DNA from: Solicoccozyma terricola
Lineage: Eukaryota > Basidiomycota > Tremellomycetes > Filobasidiales > Piskurozymaceae
NCBI GenBank assembly: GCA_001600875.1
Contig: BCLD01000001.1
Coordinates: 1,999,452-2,063,451, forward strand
Reading direction: 5' to 3'
DNA: 64,000 nucleotides
Shown: in pieces, positions 1-13,497 of the stretch
Layout of the letters: every line of letters starts with the position of its first letter
How positions within the stretch are numbered: the stretch's first letter is position 1
Notes under the pieces: model-generated
What the model saw: the letters and a program-made list of their open reading frames with translations, nothing else
What the model was told of the DNA's origin: nothing
Databases searched by the model: none
Program-made: the position numbers and the translations under genes

Positions 1-79
1 GGGGGTTCCATTGAAGTGAAGCTTGAATAACTGATTTCTTTTCTCAATCGATCTATTCTCGTTCCTTCGGCGTTTACAG

Positions 80-1661
80 AAGAAGAGCTGTGAATATAAG
101 TTTTATACCGAGGTATGTTTTCTGGATGACTCGAACCCCTTTTTCGTTTTGGGTTTCCGTCGTTTCCCACACTCAATCCTCAATATTCCCTCGCATCAGT
201 TTCAATCACATGAACCGGAATTCGACTACCTCAAGTCTCTGGAAATCGAAGAGAAGATCAATAGGATCAAGTGGTGCAAGAGGCAGAATGCGGCTCATTT
301 CTTGTTGAGTACGAATGGTAAGTGTTAGAAAGCAAAGGTAGAGAGTGGCGATGGCTATCGGTCGGTTGCGTTGCAAGGTCATGTGAGATATCAACGCTGA
401 CAAATGATCCTTGTCCTTGACTCAACGCACCCTCCAGACAAGACCATCAAGCTTTGGAAAGTCTTTGAGAAGACCATCAAGGTGGTAGCAGAAAACAACA
501 TGTCCGATGGTTACGGCCCACCAGCCGCCGTTCTACCTGGAACCACACCATCCCAGCTCAGACTACCACGTATGACTACTCACGAGTCGATCGTCGCTGC
601 TGTTCCACGTAAAGTCTACGCCAACGCTCACGCGTACCATATCAACTCGATCTCGATAAATTCCGATGGAGAAACGTACATCTCCGCAGATGATTTACGG
701 ATCAATCTGTGGAATTTGAACATCAGTGATCAAAGTTTCAGTGGGTACCCGAGGTTTCCTATGGCCTATGGCCGGTCGTAATGTGCGCTGATGGGAGGTT
801 GTGCTCGCTTCAGACATTGTCGACATAAAACCTGTCAACATGGAGGAGCTCACCGAGGTCATCACATGCGCTGAATTCCATCCGATAAATTGCAACAACT
901 TTATGTATTCAAGCTCAAAGGGAACGATCAAGTTTGCAGATATGAGAGAATCGGCATTGTGTGATCAACATGCAAAGTGTGAGTGTAGGCAATCGTCTTT
1001 GAGAATGTTTTGTAATCCTTATGCCGCCGCACCAACCGCTTCGCAGTGTTCGAGGAAGAAGAGGACCCATCCCAGAAATCCTTCTTCTCCGAGATCATCT
1101 CCTCAATTTCGGATGTCAAATTCTCCAAAGATGGCAAGTACATCCTTTCCCGCGACTACCTCACCCTCAAGATCTGGGACGTAAGGAACGAAAAAGCACC
1201 CGTCAAGAAAATCAACATCCACGATCACCTCCGCGGAAAACTGTGCGACCTGTACGAGAACGACTGCATATTCGACAAGTTTGAGTGCACGTTCAGCGGC
1301 GATGGAAAGTGGGTACAAGCGGGTCGCATGGATTAGGGGCAATGATACTAACGTCACCCTCTATTGCAGACAAGTACTCACGGGCTCATACCACAACTAC
1401 TTCCGGATATACGACACCGATGATGTCGGCGCTAATAGCACCGTGCTGCAGGCGGACAAGTCAGCGTTCAAGGCGAAGAAAATTGGTGGTACGAAGGGTG
1501 GAGCCAAAGGTCAGGGAGCTGGACAGAACAAGAAGGATGGAATGCAAACGGAGAACATCGACTTTGCAAAGAAGATTCTTCATGGTAGCTGGCATCCGAA
1601 GGAGAACACCATCGCCATCGCCGCCACCAACAATCTCTTCCTCTACTCCACTCTGGGATAG
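80..1661 (+). CDS. CDC55: PP2A regulatory subunit B (B55/PR55, Cdc55), 5' partial
   Basis: WD40 regulatory subunit that directs protein phosphatase 2A to its substrates in mitosis and signalling. Exons read as 80-112, 200-317, 438-740, 814-978, 1047-1308 and 1370-1661; every junction keeps frame and follows GT-AG. Family-diagnostic stretches are visible: [19 protein letters not shown], the DKTIKLWK repeat, [44 protein letters not shown] and TGSYHNYF. The last exon has a Gly/Lys-rich insertion ([14 protein letters not shown]) in a region that is short in animal B55. About 390 residues are in the window, so the first 60-80 residues, including the first WD strand, lie upstream; bases 1-79 look like intron ending in tttacag. 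It converges with the kinase gene on the other strand. The family is certain; the exon borders were worked out by eye. Confidence 0.95.
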
Positions 1662-2427
1662 GCGATCGGCGGCTACATCATCATCCCGTTGTCTATTCAC
1701 CCCCCTCTATATCCTCCCTCGACGATTTCTCCCCCCCTTCGGCCGCTTTGGCAATTTCAACTAGACGGATGGTCGGCAGCCCGTTCATCCCGCAACCAAT
1801 TTCAATTTCGATGGCTTCCGGCTTTTGGACTTCACTACACCCTCATTTTGTGCGGCGGTATACAATCCGGTCGACATTTTTTACTTTTTCCTCTTTTCAC
1901 TTTTGGTCGGCCGCATGATCTGTAATGCCTTTTCATCTCCCCCTCTTAATCTCATCCCCCCCATCCCACACCCCATCACGCTCAATATCTCTTTTCGGAC
2001 AAACGAAACAATCTTCATCACGGTCAACGCTTTTTTAGAGAAAGGAAATCAAAGCAAGGTGTGCGACAACACGGCCGAGCAGTCTCGGCGACGGCGTATC
2101 TCATCATCCCAATGGACATATCTACCTTATTTACGTGTACCAAGCAATCTCGCAAGAAAGGAACAAGGGGACAATCACAATCAAGGCCGAATTAATCAGA
2201 ACCCGTAGATGTGAGATCCTGCACACGCGACTCCCCTTTCTCTTTTGTCCTCGACCTTCGCACGCAAAGCTATGGTTGGAATGTTTGTGACTGGAGTGCG
2301 CAAACGAAACGTTTGTCTTGTAGCAGTATAACTGGAATAAAATGAAGTGCGAAAGATTCTTTTTCGGGTGAGGGATACCTCATGTCGTTCACTGATCTAG
2401 ATAGGTACACCCAATCCCCTAGCTTCA
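1662..2427. other. Convergent intergenic region, no gene seen
   Basis: Lies between the stop of CDC55 and the stop of the choline/ethanolamine kinase on the opposite strand, so it should hold both 3' UTRs. It is pyrimidine-rich on the + strand, with several C runs. The ORFs here show no conserved features. Confidence 0.6.
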
Positions 2428-4205
2428 CTACGGAACATCTGCATTCGCTCGATAGCGTATGACTGATGAGCATGTTGTTGGCGTCAGTTTAGATGAACCC
2501 TCGACGTCTTCGCTGGCCCCGCTCACAAGGTAATCGAATTCAGGCTCATATCCTACCCTGGCGTCCCTCAACGCTTCTACAGTCTCCTTGCTCCGCACCA
2601 ATCCCCAAAGTGCCCAAAACACACTACTGCTTGGGCTCCAGATCCGAACCTCGTTCTCCAGAGCATCGATCCGTTCTTGTGTGACCTTTGAAGTATCCAT
2701 AATCTTCTCTGTACCGTTTTGAGAGTCCATCTGAATGGAAAGGTACGATCGATAGTAATGTTGACGTTGAGCGAGTGTGGGGTAAGGAGCGTGGTAGGAT
2801 AGTGAATATCCGTGAGTGGGGTGCTGATAGTCTGCTTGCCATTCGTGAAAGTGGTTGGCGATATCATATCCACGAGGATTCGGAGCAGCGTACTCAAAGT
2901 CGACCACGATGAGCTGCAGGGGAGAGAAGTCAGCAAGGTATTATAAAATTTAGCGACTGGAACTTTACCTTGTGATGCGCTGGTTCGTTCTTGGGAAGCT
3001 CACGGTCGAGTAGCAGGATGTTACCGTGCTGAGTATCGTTATCTGCAAGCATGACTTAGCATTTCCATTTGGAAATGGGAGTTTTCATTCCATACTCACG
3101 AGCAAACACTCTGCCTCTTCCTTTTCCAGGCTGACTCTCGACCCACTCCTTGTAGATTCGTGCCTCTTCCTCAACCCTCTCCAGGCCAAATCCCTCGATC
3201 CATTCTGCATACCCTTCCATTCCCTTCAAAATCTCTGCCACCTCCCTCGCATGATGAACCCAATCCCTCACACATTTCCAAACGGTAGGTTCACCTTCTA
3301 CTCCCTGTTCGTATCCCAACGAATGCAAATCGACGGAATGCAACTCCCTCATTCGACAAGCGATCGACGAGGACATTGTGGGATCTCGGATCTCAGCAGC
3401 TGTTAACGCTCGCGAGTCGAAGAATTGCTCAAGACGACCATTCTCGAAAGTTCCCTCGACCCGAGGACCCAAGTGATATTGTGATGACAGGGTGTGGAGT
3501 ATTCGGAGCTCTTCGTCTCGAGCGATGAGGGTCTCGGTTGATGGTCCGTATACTCGAAGGAGGAGAGTTGGTGGGACGGTATCGCTTGCAAGGCCAGAGA
3601 TACCGGGTAAAGTAGGAGTAAGCAGGGGGGACATGGTCGGGGATGTTGGTCTCGAGGAAGGGTTATAGCTGACAAAGAAGACGGCGTTGGTGCAAGCTCC
3701 AGAGATCTTGAGGAGATGGATGGAAGAGGATCGGACATTTGCCGCGGACCAGAGCGGTATGCGCTGTAACGATCGATAGATTGTTAGATATGATGGCAGA
3801 ATTGCACAGGAGCAGCACTCAGGCTTTACCAGAGTTCTCAGGAGACTTAGGATCTCATCCTTGAATGCTGGTCGCTTCCATTGTCTATTTTGGAGGTGGC
3901 AGATAGGTTATCAGCTCAGGCAGGTCGACGATGGTCTCAACTACTTTCACTCACAGTGCGTCCAAGTTAACAGGGGCATGCCTCAATCCCTTCAGTCGTG
4001 TTCCTGAGCTACTCTCAGCTTCGTCCTCCGTGTCGCCCAATCCGCCGGGAGGATCTAACCTGAATTTAGAGAACGAGGATGTGGATGTCCTGCGAACTGG
4101 TGGTGCACTGGTGGATAGCAATGGTGACGGGCCCAACGGAGATGACGGGATGGCAGGTGGAGCCATTGAAGTTAGTGGAGAGTGTGTGTGAGTTTCAGCC
4201 AGCAT
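2428..4205 (-). CDS. Choline/ethanolamine kinase
   Basis: Phosphorylates choline or ethanolamine with ATP, the first step of the Kennedy route to phosphatidylcholine and phosphatidylethanolamine. The exons on the minus strand encode a Ser/Pro-rich N-terminal extension, an N-lobe (NAVFFVSYNP, then LLLRVYG), a substrate region with FENGRLEQFFDSRAL, and the catalytic Brenner-type motif NDTQHGNILLLD split from the choline kinase motif VDFEYAAPNPRGYDIANHF by an intron. The C-terminus ends ...RANADVP. Which amine it prefers cannot be told from sequence. I chose the ATG at 4205; one at 4166 and an upstream in-frame ATG at 4409 are alternatives. The extra segment PTSPTMSPLLTPTLPG between N-lobe strands is unusually long. 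Confidence 0.9.
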
Positions 4206-4511
4206 AGAGAGGAAGGGAGGGAGGGAGGAATGCTGCTGTGGACGACGTTGATGATGATGCTGCTGCTGCTGGCTGAGGATGACGTTGAGGTCGCGTGCCC
4301 TCTCTTTTTGACAGATAGGGGTGCTTCTCGCCACATTTTTGCATTTTTGCCACGGAGAAGGTGGGGACTGGTATGAAGTTGGATGGGTCACAGCACATAA
4401 TGCCATCAAGTGTATCGATACAGGTCATTAACAGATTCTTGGATCACAGTGTCTTGCTTCGTTCATTCTTTGCTTTGTTGGCCACTGATAGCTGCTTTCG
4501 CTCAACATTAA
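4206..4511. other. Intergenic region, no gene seen
   Basis: About 306 bp between the chosen start of the kinase gene and the stop of BLM10, on the same strand. It contains a GCT/GAT-rich patch (4240-4280) that reads as polyglutamine/histidine on the minus strand and could be coding if the kinase starts at 4409. Otherwise it is promoter and 3' UTR. Confidence 0.5.
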
Positions 4512-7500
4512 TCATGCGTCTGCGAGAACAGAGGATAATAGTCAAATGACAGCGCAACACAGGCGGCGCCGCCGGCCCAAACGCGACTGTTGACTCACAA
4601 TACGATGTCCCGGAGATAAGGTAACTCAAGTTCGATAATTGATCTTCAGTGAACTTGGCCTTGTCCGTAGAATGCCAGGTGTCGGCGTGGGTTTTCTGAA
4701 AGTTTCCCGCGCAGCTATCCACAGTGACCAAAAGTCAGGGTCGAAGTCGCAACATCTTTTAGGAAAGCAGATACTCACATTCTGATGGTAGAGCTGATGG
4801 GTGTTGGATCGGAAGCATGCTCGGCGAGGACCTCAGTCAGCAGATGAGGTAAGAATGGTGGAACCTCGTAAGGGAATGCTTCGATGCTAAACAAAAAGAA
4901 AAAAAAAGAAAAAAAAGAAAACGAGAATGAAAACAGTCAGCGATGACCATTGCCATCTCGGGTTCGGATTTTCTCACAGGGCAGTGATACCCAGAATAGC
5001 ACCATGGAGCTGAATCAGCTTCGCCTGATATTCTGCTGAAATATTCCCTGCAGCGTCTCGGCGAGGAGGAAGTTTGATCGATTTGGCTTCACGGACGAAT
5101 CGGTCCTGTGTGGTTGAACTGGTCGTAAGTTTCTGAGAGCGGAAAGCTTCAGGATCAATTGCTCACTTTCAGCACAACAATGCTGGCACGACGGGAGCAA
5201 CGCAAGACTCCCGACAAGGCACTGTTGAGATATAAGCAGGTCAGAAGGGATGTGATAATGTGACGTGATGCAAGCACTCACGCAGCCGCAGTCTCCCTAA
5301 CTTCTGAATTCTCATCATGAAGGAGGTGCGACAAGGCCTAGAGATATAGGCACTACTCAGTGAACGAACCGAGATTCAGGGAGCCAGGTATGACTTACGT
5401 CCATAATGGAAACCGCGCAAGCTTCACTTATCAAAGGTAACTCCCGGTAGTAGATGGTGCTGAGCACAGGTAAGGCGTGCATACGGATCTTCCAGAACTA
5501 ATGGGGAGAAGAAGAAATTCAGGCACAGTCCTCAAGGGCGAAATATTGACCTGTTACTAACCGTAGACTCCCTCAACGTCTGCACCAGTATATTGATCAA
5601 CGGCTCCACGAGATGTATCGGTGGCGTCACTGCCGTGATGTAGCTCAAAAAGCTTGCAGCGAGCTTTGGCAGGTCTGGATTGTCTATCATTTCACGCAGA
5701 TGCATGACCTCGGGGCTGTGCAATTGAGTCGATTAGCAGTCAGTAGAGGAAAACGGGAAAAAAAAAGAAGAAAAAAACACCCACACAGCCTTCAGTGCAT
5801 AATCAAAGCTGGCTGATGCATGATTGTCGGACATTGCGCTATACATAAACATCATCACTGAACAAGAGAGCAAAACGCGTTAAGACCCGACGAATCGGTA
5901 GGCAAAGTCTCTGCACTCACAAGTAGAGGCAGTCTTATCGTAGGCTGACGACGCAGCTTTCGGTCCCGACGGTCGCTCTTTGCGCCATTCGGGAAGCTTC
6001 TCTAGCAGGTCGTCCACGTAAGGAACGAGGTTACCGTGGGTATCGATGACATCTTTCTCAGGGCGCTCAAGACAATCCTCCACTAACGCGGAAACCGTCG
6101 GGTAAGATGGATGCCACTACCGAATTTGCGCAAGTCAGCTTCCGGCAATCATATACAATGACCGATGAGCACCTACATGAACATTGTCCAGCAACAGTAA
6201 GACGCTGGCTATCACGGAGCGCAGCTCGAGATAGTCACTGCCAATGTTGTCAAAGTACAACTTGACAAACTCATCCGCCCATGGCGTGAAGCGCCAAGCA
6301 AGTGTAAGGACAACACATCGAACCAGGTGTACGTTCTTCTTCTCTGTGACAGTTCCAGGCGATCCGTAAGCTACAATCGAAGAGTTGACTAGCGGGAACG
6401 CGACGCCCCACCCAGCGAGGGAGGAAGGGGGGGGGGGGAGGGGGAAGAGGGGAGAGGAAAGTGGAATCGCCATACTCACGTTCGAACGCCGAAGCGCTGC
6501 TGAAATCACAATTTCGACCATGCTCCAAGACAAAGTTGATGATCGGCTGTACTCTACGTGGATCCCGGTGGTACATAATGTGCTCGAAGAACATTTTCCA
6601 GCCCCTGTGAGTAGTTCAACGTCAGGACGGTTTTTCTCGGCATCATCTCAACTACATACTCGAAAGTCTCTTGTCTGATATCGGCGTATAGGCGCGGGAG
6701 GCGGGGCACCAACCAATCCCACAACTTCTGGCGCGCCTGTCCTGGCCAGTGCTTGGAGCCTCGAAGAAGGCCTCCTAGAATTTCCGCCAACGCGCGCTGC
6801 TTATCCTTGTTCTCTGGTTCGGACATGAACTCTTCCATGATCGGTCGAAGATGATCGAATGGTAGGTCGACGTAGATTTGGCAGAGAGATCGGAGAATGT
6901 CGATGACGTCGGCGCTGATGATAGACGAGCATTAACGATGAGCTCCATCACCTTCAAAGCCTTGATCACCTGCTCACCTCAGATAAGTGCGCGTCTTTTC
7001 TTGCGCCCACTGCGATGTCACCTGGGCCAAAGTAAGATAGTCCATAAGCCCTCGCATGTCGTCGCCCTCATTCCGGAACACTCACAGTCTTCCACCACTC
7101 TGGATCATTTACATACTTGTCCATGGCCTCGATAGCTCCTCTAGACTCTTCCTCCCACTGAAAGACCTTCTCGTCCCAGCCCGCGAGACGACTTTGAGTA
7201 ATCTCGCTGCCCCAAGCAAGCCAACCCGTCGCCTGCTTGTCCTGCATCCAATATTCACGCTCATTTTCACCAGCTTCTGGAGGTGAATCAGGCATTTTTT
7301 CAGTAAAGGAGTTCAGATACTCCTTAGTGAATTCGCCGGTCGTGTTTTCCAGCTTGAGCTTGCGCTTCAATGGATTCTGCCCTTCTTGCAGGAACAGGCG
7401 CTCAGTCGATCCGTGGCAAAGTGTCCTCAACTTGATGAAATAGAGTAACCGGATTAGAGCTCCTTGTGCCGTTGTTCTCATACTGGGATGAGAATCGGTC

Positions 7501-10500
7501 ACTTTAGACATGAACCAGTCGGCAAGGATGGTCGAAGTTGGTCTATCTCGGCGAAGGAGTTGACGAAGAATAGTCCCAATCATAGCCGAGTACCTCCAAT
7601 GCGTAGCGGGATCGTTCGCGATTCTGATGAGAGCAGTGATCTGCAGACAAGAGTCCGTAAGTGAGGGATCTTCCAGCACTGAGCTGATGGTCTTACCAAT
7701 GCATCATACGCTGCGTTTTGTTGCATCTCGGAGCAGTTGACAGCTGACGAGACGCTCTGAAGGAAGTTGGAGGCGTCCGGCACACTGACTCGGCTTTCTA
7801 GACCATCACAAGCTTCTAGAAGTCCCTCAGATTGAGTGTTGTGGCGCAGGGTAATCGGTTCACGGATCGCTGTTATGACTGTGTCGCAAGGATCAGGCTC
7901 AAGAGCTAGCGAGAGGACACACCTGTTACTCACTTTCGGCTAAAACCTTGCTTACTAGAGCTTGGATTGATGGCTTCTCTTGGTGCTGACATTCCAGTAG
8001 CTTCAAGATGAGCTGGGGCATGTATCGCCAGTCGTTGGTGACGAACGAGACTACAAACAGATTGTTGGCCGCCGACTTTCCCATATGGCCCTCAGCCCCC
8101 TGCACTCACTCATGGGTTTGCTAGCCAAGAGATATAAGCTTCCTTTCATCACATCGGGATCTGTGCCCTCATTTAAAGCTTCCAGAAGTTGCGGGAATAT
8201 AATGGTCTTGGAGCCATCATAAACCTGAAAAGAGAACGATGAGCATTAGAGCGATATTTGTTTATTGGAAACTCACCGATGCCATGGACATCAAGGTTCC
8301 TTGGGCATTGCTGTATGGAGGTAGGCGGACCGTCAGTGGGATAATAGCCCATATGAAAGGATGGGTAAGCGCACCGTCGGACTGCGAGTAAAGACTAGGG
8401 TGTCAGCGCGAAATGGATGAGAGATATTCATTTCACCTACCTCGGACAAAAAGTGAAAGTGACATATCCATCAGATCCGATATCAGCAAGTCTTCTGACC
8501 GAGAGCGATGTCGATGTGCTGCAGCAAGAGCGATCCGTGTCCCTGTACAATCGAGCGCATGAGTTTCAGAGCGGCGCCTAGTCTAGATTTTACTCACCAT
8601 GATACAACTCCATTCTTCGAACCCAGACCGAACGCTGTCCAATTCTCATGTCAGTGAGATATACGCTTCATCTCAAACACAGGTTCCTCACACTCAGCGC
8701 CTTCTGTTTGGCGTAGGATCTTGCTTGCCGTTCGACCTGCGTGAAGGATCTCGTCAAATTAGGTCATAAACTCCCTTCAGAAGTCGACATACGTAGGAGT
8801 AGCCCTTGACCAGTCGATCGAATGCCTTTGAGTCCATGCCGTACTTCAGTGTGAGAACAGCAATCGATCGAATCTGCACAAGACATCATCAGACATGTCA
8901 GGAGCGGCGGGTCGCAGACGGTCTCTCACAGTCAGCTTGATCCCGTCGATGTATCCATCGCCGTTCGCTTGCTTGAACACGCATGCTGCGGAGTGGAGCA
9001 CATTTGCGAAGCGGGCACGAATTGCCATGAACGTTATGTATCTGTTGTCGTCGGGGTCGGTGAGGATGAAGCCACATCGCACAGGGGCACTAGACTCCAT
9101 AAACTCGGGTGGAATGTAGCTGCAACATAGGATATCAAGAGCACGCTCTTCCTCATTCGCGTCTGTACTCACGGATAGTCGGTAGCCTCGACCGCACCCG
9201 TCTTCAAGTGTTTGTATTCGAGGAAAAGCTCCTGAAGCGAATTAAAGGCATAACGGACGTGACTCATGTGACGGCAAAGATCATTATGCCAGACGTTGTC
9301 TCGCTTTTCCGCCGTCACCAGTTGTTCGAGCTTATCCAACGACCGTGCGGTCACTTTCTCGAGGATTTCAAAAGCGAATTCAATTTCTGTGCCGAAAAAT
9401 ACAGATTAGATTCGGATGATCAGAGATCGCCTTGCAACTAACCATCTTTGTTTGGCACATGCCAGTTTACCTTGACGTCTCGGAAGCGATACAACTCGCC
9501 CCAGTAGTCGTCATGATAATACTTGAATTCTGGAGGGGTAGACATGCCTGAGTCCATGTCGTATATATACGCATACGCGACTGGCTCACCCTCGGACTCC
9601 CATACCTCGGGGTTCACAAACCGGTCCTCCACGGCATATGTGGTGCAGATGTTGGCCAGGACCCGATCGAGGAGCCGCCCGCACAGATTCCAGCTGTTCT
9701 CAGAGTACGTTCGGTCGAAAACTTCATTAAGGAAGGAGATGATCTCTGCCCTGTATTTCAGCAGCTGGAGATTTTTGCTTGGCGTAAACAAGGGCTGATA
9801 TCACAACAACAGAAGAACTGCTCACCGATGATCCCGGTGCTGAGAAGGCTCCATAAAGGACAGCGCTACTCGGTTTGAAAACTCAGACTAGCTTCACGTC
9901 GCACGCTCACACTACCACACTCACATGTACCAATGTAGAGTTGCATCTGAGGACACCGCTACACCAGTATTGGTGGTACGGGTGGATGACGCGCCGTATT
10001 CGAGCTCCGCAAGGATACGAGTCGTACATATTGGGAAAAACTTGTCCAAAACTCGTTCCGGGAATGCTGCAGCCATCGAAGCTATCAAGCCGTTGATCAC
10101 GCGAGAGCTGTTGCTTCGGACTGTCGTTGTGACGTAGTCATAGACTTGTTGAAGGACCAACTCTGCGTCGTCTGTGGAAACATTGTGCAGAATAGTTTCG
10201 AGACAGGACTGAGGGGTGGATACGGTTAGCTCAAGTCTTGTAGGTGACGCGTGAACTTACATGAACCATCGATACTACCTGCTCCTCGCTCGTCGCCCCT
10301 CCTTTGGCCCTGGTCTCCGATTCCTCCGGCATCGCCTCATACAGGGTGAATAGCCTGGCCAAGAATTGCGAAAGCCAATCGGGTAGCACGCTCGTACTAT
10401 GCCGGAAAGCAATGTCCAGTTCCTCAGGTGAGTGCATGGTTATGTCACCGTCGTTATCTGCATCGGACAACAATACCACAGGAGTGGGCGACGTCCGCTT

Positions 10501-13145
10501 TTGTCGGCGTTGGACTGCCTCGGGAGGCTCCAGGCTCAGATCACCGATGCGCACATGAGCCACTACGCTGATCAGGAATATGACGGTCGAGATCTGCGGT
10601 GAACAGCGTTAGCACACAGCATTCGCGTCGGCGCATAGGAACTTACGGTCTTTCCAGGATCATTCATATCGATGCCAGGTAGACAGAGTTCCAGCAGTCC
10701 GGCAAGATGAAGGCGGCCTTCAGGATTGGTGACGAGAGCATGTCCGATACCACCCAGAGCTTTCAATACCGCTGTGGTTCGATGAGTTTCCTCTAATCCT
10801 TGCAGGGACGGCACAGCTCGCTCTATAATGGGCGGGATTATGAGTTCGGGTTCGAGTATGGACATGCTCCGGAGAGCACTCCTCGTGGCTCCCGTGGCGG
10901 TAAAATCTTTGGAGAACATGGAGAGCAGGGCAACTGTGCGGATAGTAAGGACAAACTCCCGCTTGATGCGTGGCGTCAACCTCCAGGCTTCAGGTGTCTT
11001 GCACGCGGGTCTTTCCTCATCCTTCCATCGCCTCAAAAACTCGTAGCAGAGGTCCTGGATAAAAGCAGTGAGGACGATCGTCCATGAACCATGATTCGAC
11101 GGATGGAAGAAGGTCTCGCAGCTCATGATCAGCTTGGCCAGGTGGTCGAGAGCTTTGCTCCCTCCAAGGTAGGTTCGTTGTGCATCAGCCTTTTGACCTG
11201 CTTCCGCGAGACTGTCGACGCTGGGGGAAGAGTGAAGACCGTTCGTTCTGACGCGATGGAGCGCCGGATTGACCGGAGTGTCAGCGCCAGAAGATGTTGC
11301 ATTCGAACCGCCAGCGATGGGGGAATCCTCGGCCATCGAGAATACGATAATTTGTGCGAGCGATGCTGGAGGAAGCACCCCGGATGAGCCTCGATCACGC
11401 ACCCGAGTCAGACGCATGGACTCACTGAGCTTATCTGTGGGCTTTTTCATCGCCAATGTCGTCTTGCTTGCCACAGTGTCCTGGAGTCAAATCAAAATGA
11501 GGGTCATCGAAGCCGGACGACCACCTAAACGCGGACATACCATCTGAGTTCGCGAAGCCACCACAGATGCCACAGCACCCCCTACCGGTGTGCCCATACT
11601 CCTCAAACACTTCGTCATGACCATCTCAAACTCCCGCTCCGTCAAGATTCCCACTTCTTTCCTGATCCCTGGCCATGGTAAACCATTCGAGTTATTCGAG
11701 GTGTCCTGCTGTGCAGGCGGGGCATTCGGTAGCACATCATCCACGTCCATTCCCGATTCGTCTGCCCGACTCTTTGAAAAGCGAGTATGAGGTATGGAAG
11801 TGAGACGAGCCGGGTCTGAGCGCAGTGGATTGCAGTGCATGACGGAAAGCTGTGCGACTGCAAATTGAACGACTCAGTGATCAGGGATATCGTTTCGATG
11901 AATGAAGGCTTCCCCTCACGTAAATCCAGCATCTGTTCATCCCATAACCCTGAGTTGATCCCGTCCCACAGCTTGAACACTGGCACCAAAACCAATTAGG
12001 GATTTTTTTCGTTTTTTATTTTACTGATATTCGCATGAAATTCGTTACTCACAGACCGCCAACCACCTCTGTGGATGAGAGAAAGGTAGGAAATGTACCA
12101 AGAACGCTTGTGTCGCCAATATCGAGTCGATGTCGTCGCCATGTAGTCGAGGAAGCATGAGGTCAAGCATCTCATCGACACTCGAAGGGTGAAAGAATCT
12201 TTGAACGACCTCCGCCATGTCGAGGAGCCATGTCGAGACGTTGCTGTTGGGGTTGGAAGAGTCAGCTGGAGGTTTTGACTGAACCGTTGCTTTCTTACAC
12301 CTACGTTTGTCCTGCTTTTCTACGTTTCGGATACAGCTCTTTGACCAACATATCATGCAGCGGTCTCCAGTCCAATCTCAAATCATTGATGGTGACCAAC
12401 TTCCTCGGCTTGAGCAAACTCATCACCATGTTTGCTGCAGTGGACATGACAGATGGTTCCAAGCCCGGCATGACTGCGAGTTCATAGAACATTGAGGCGA
12501 GATGAATCCGCATGGCTTTCTTCATTGGATATTTGAGCAGTAACCAACTGGAGGAGTGAAAGTCCCGTCAGTTCACGTCGTATCCGGAATTTATACAGCT
12601 TCCTGACTCACTCTCTGAGCCTCGTACACCAGCCTTTAAATCCAACCTCCCACTCTCCCGCTTTCACACTATCCAACAACCTCCTCGCAATCACTTCCAA
12701 TCGTTTGTCCATCTCTTCAAGCGACTCGGTTTCATACGGTAGACATTTCGGAAGTTGCATGTGCTTCAATCGAGGGCTCGGCTTTGGTACTGGAGTCGTT
12801 GCACCGTTTGTGGTGCTAAGAGAAGCAGCGACCGAGGTATCGTTTTGCGTGGATGTAACGTAATCGGATGGAAGTGATGGAGGTAGTAGAGAACGATCCT
12901 GCTCGTCGGGAGTGCCGACTGGCGATGTATCCTGCGCTCCAGACATAATTTAGTGGATCATATCTTTCAACCAATCCTGATCACTTCTCACCTCGTCATC
13001 GTCAGAATCATCCTCGTACAGCTGCGTTGGCCGGAGTGGATATGGGATGAGTATATTATTTCGACTCGGTAAATCATCCAGCAGACAGCTAAAGGACGTT
13101 TATTATACTCACATCTTCATCAAAGTCCGATTCATCCGAATCCAT
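4512..13145 (-). CDS. BLM10: Proteasome activator Blm10/PA200
   Basis: Large HEAT-repeat protein that caps the 20S proteasome and promotes ATP-independent degradation, and assists core particle assembly and nuclear import. The gene spans 8.6 kb with several dozen small exons. The first exon (13113-13145) encodes MDSDESDFDED and continues into an acidic second exon. Recognisable segments include LRLDWRPLHDML, MEEFMSEPENKDKQRALAEIL, GLLRGSKHWPGQARQKLWDWL, the HADTWHSTDKAKFTEDQLSNL tail and the family-typical C-terminal residues. The last exon has only 8 coding bases (4512-4519). Spliced to 4599 it gives ...GTSYYA, an HbYX-like tail that docks into the alpha ring. Reading through instead would replace this tail with an unrelated extension. 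PPM1 lies upstream on the same strand. Internal exon borders were not all resolved. Confidence 0.92.
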
Positions 13146-13497
13146 GGTAGAGACTTCTTCCTTGCGGCGTGTTTCTGTGTGTTGGGGTATTCTTCCGGAC
13201 CTCTGAAATGTTGTGGGTGACTACGGCTCAAATGTTCTCCCAAAGGGAATGATTATCGGGATCCAACTTAGGGGAGGACAATGCCTTCCTCTGACGACAA
13301 AAATCTGGATACTGGAAGGGAGATGGGAGTGTTCAGGTTCAGGATCGTTCGTTGTAGAGCTGTCCAGGTGAATGATGACGGATGTACACGAGTCGTTTTG
13401 AACGATATGTTGAGCTTGGTCGGGAGGGAACGCGGCGTAACTAGCCCGGACAATTCACAACACCGGATGCATCAACAGGGAGCACAGCGAAGGTGTC
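13146..13497. other. Promoter region of BLM10 and 3' UTR of PPM1
   Basis: About 350 bp between the BLM10 start and the PPM1 stop. I see no conserved gene. Minus-strand reading frames here are 3' UTR of PPM1. Confidence 0.55.
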
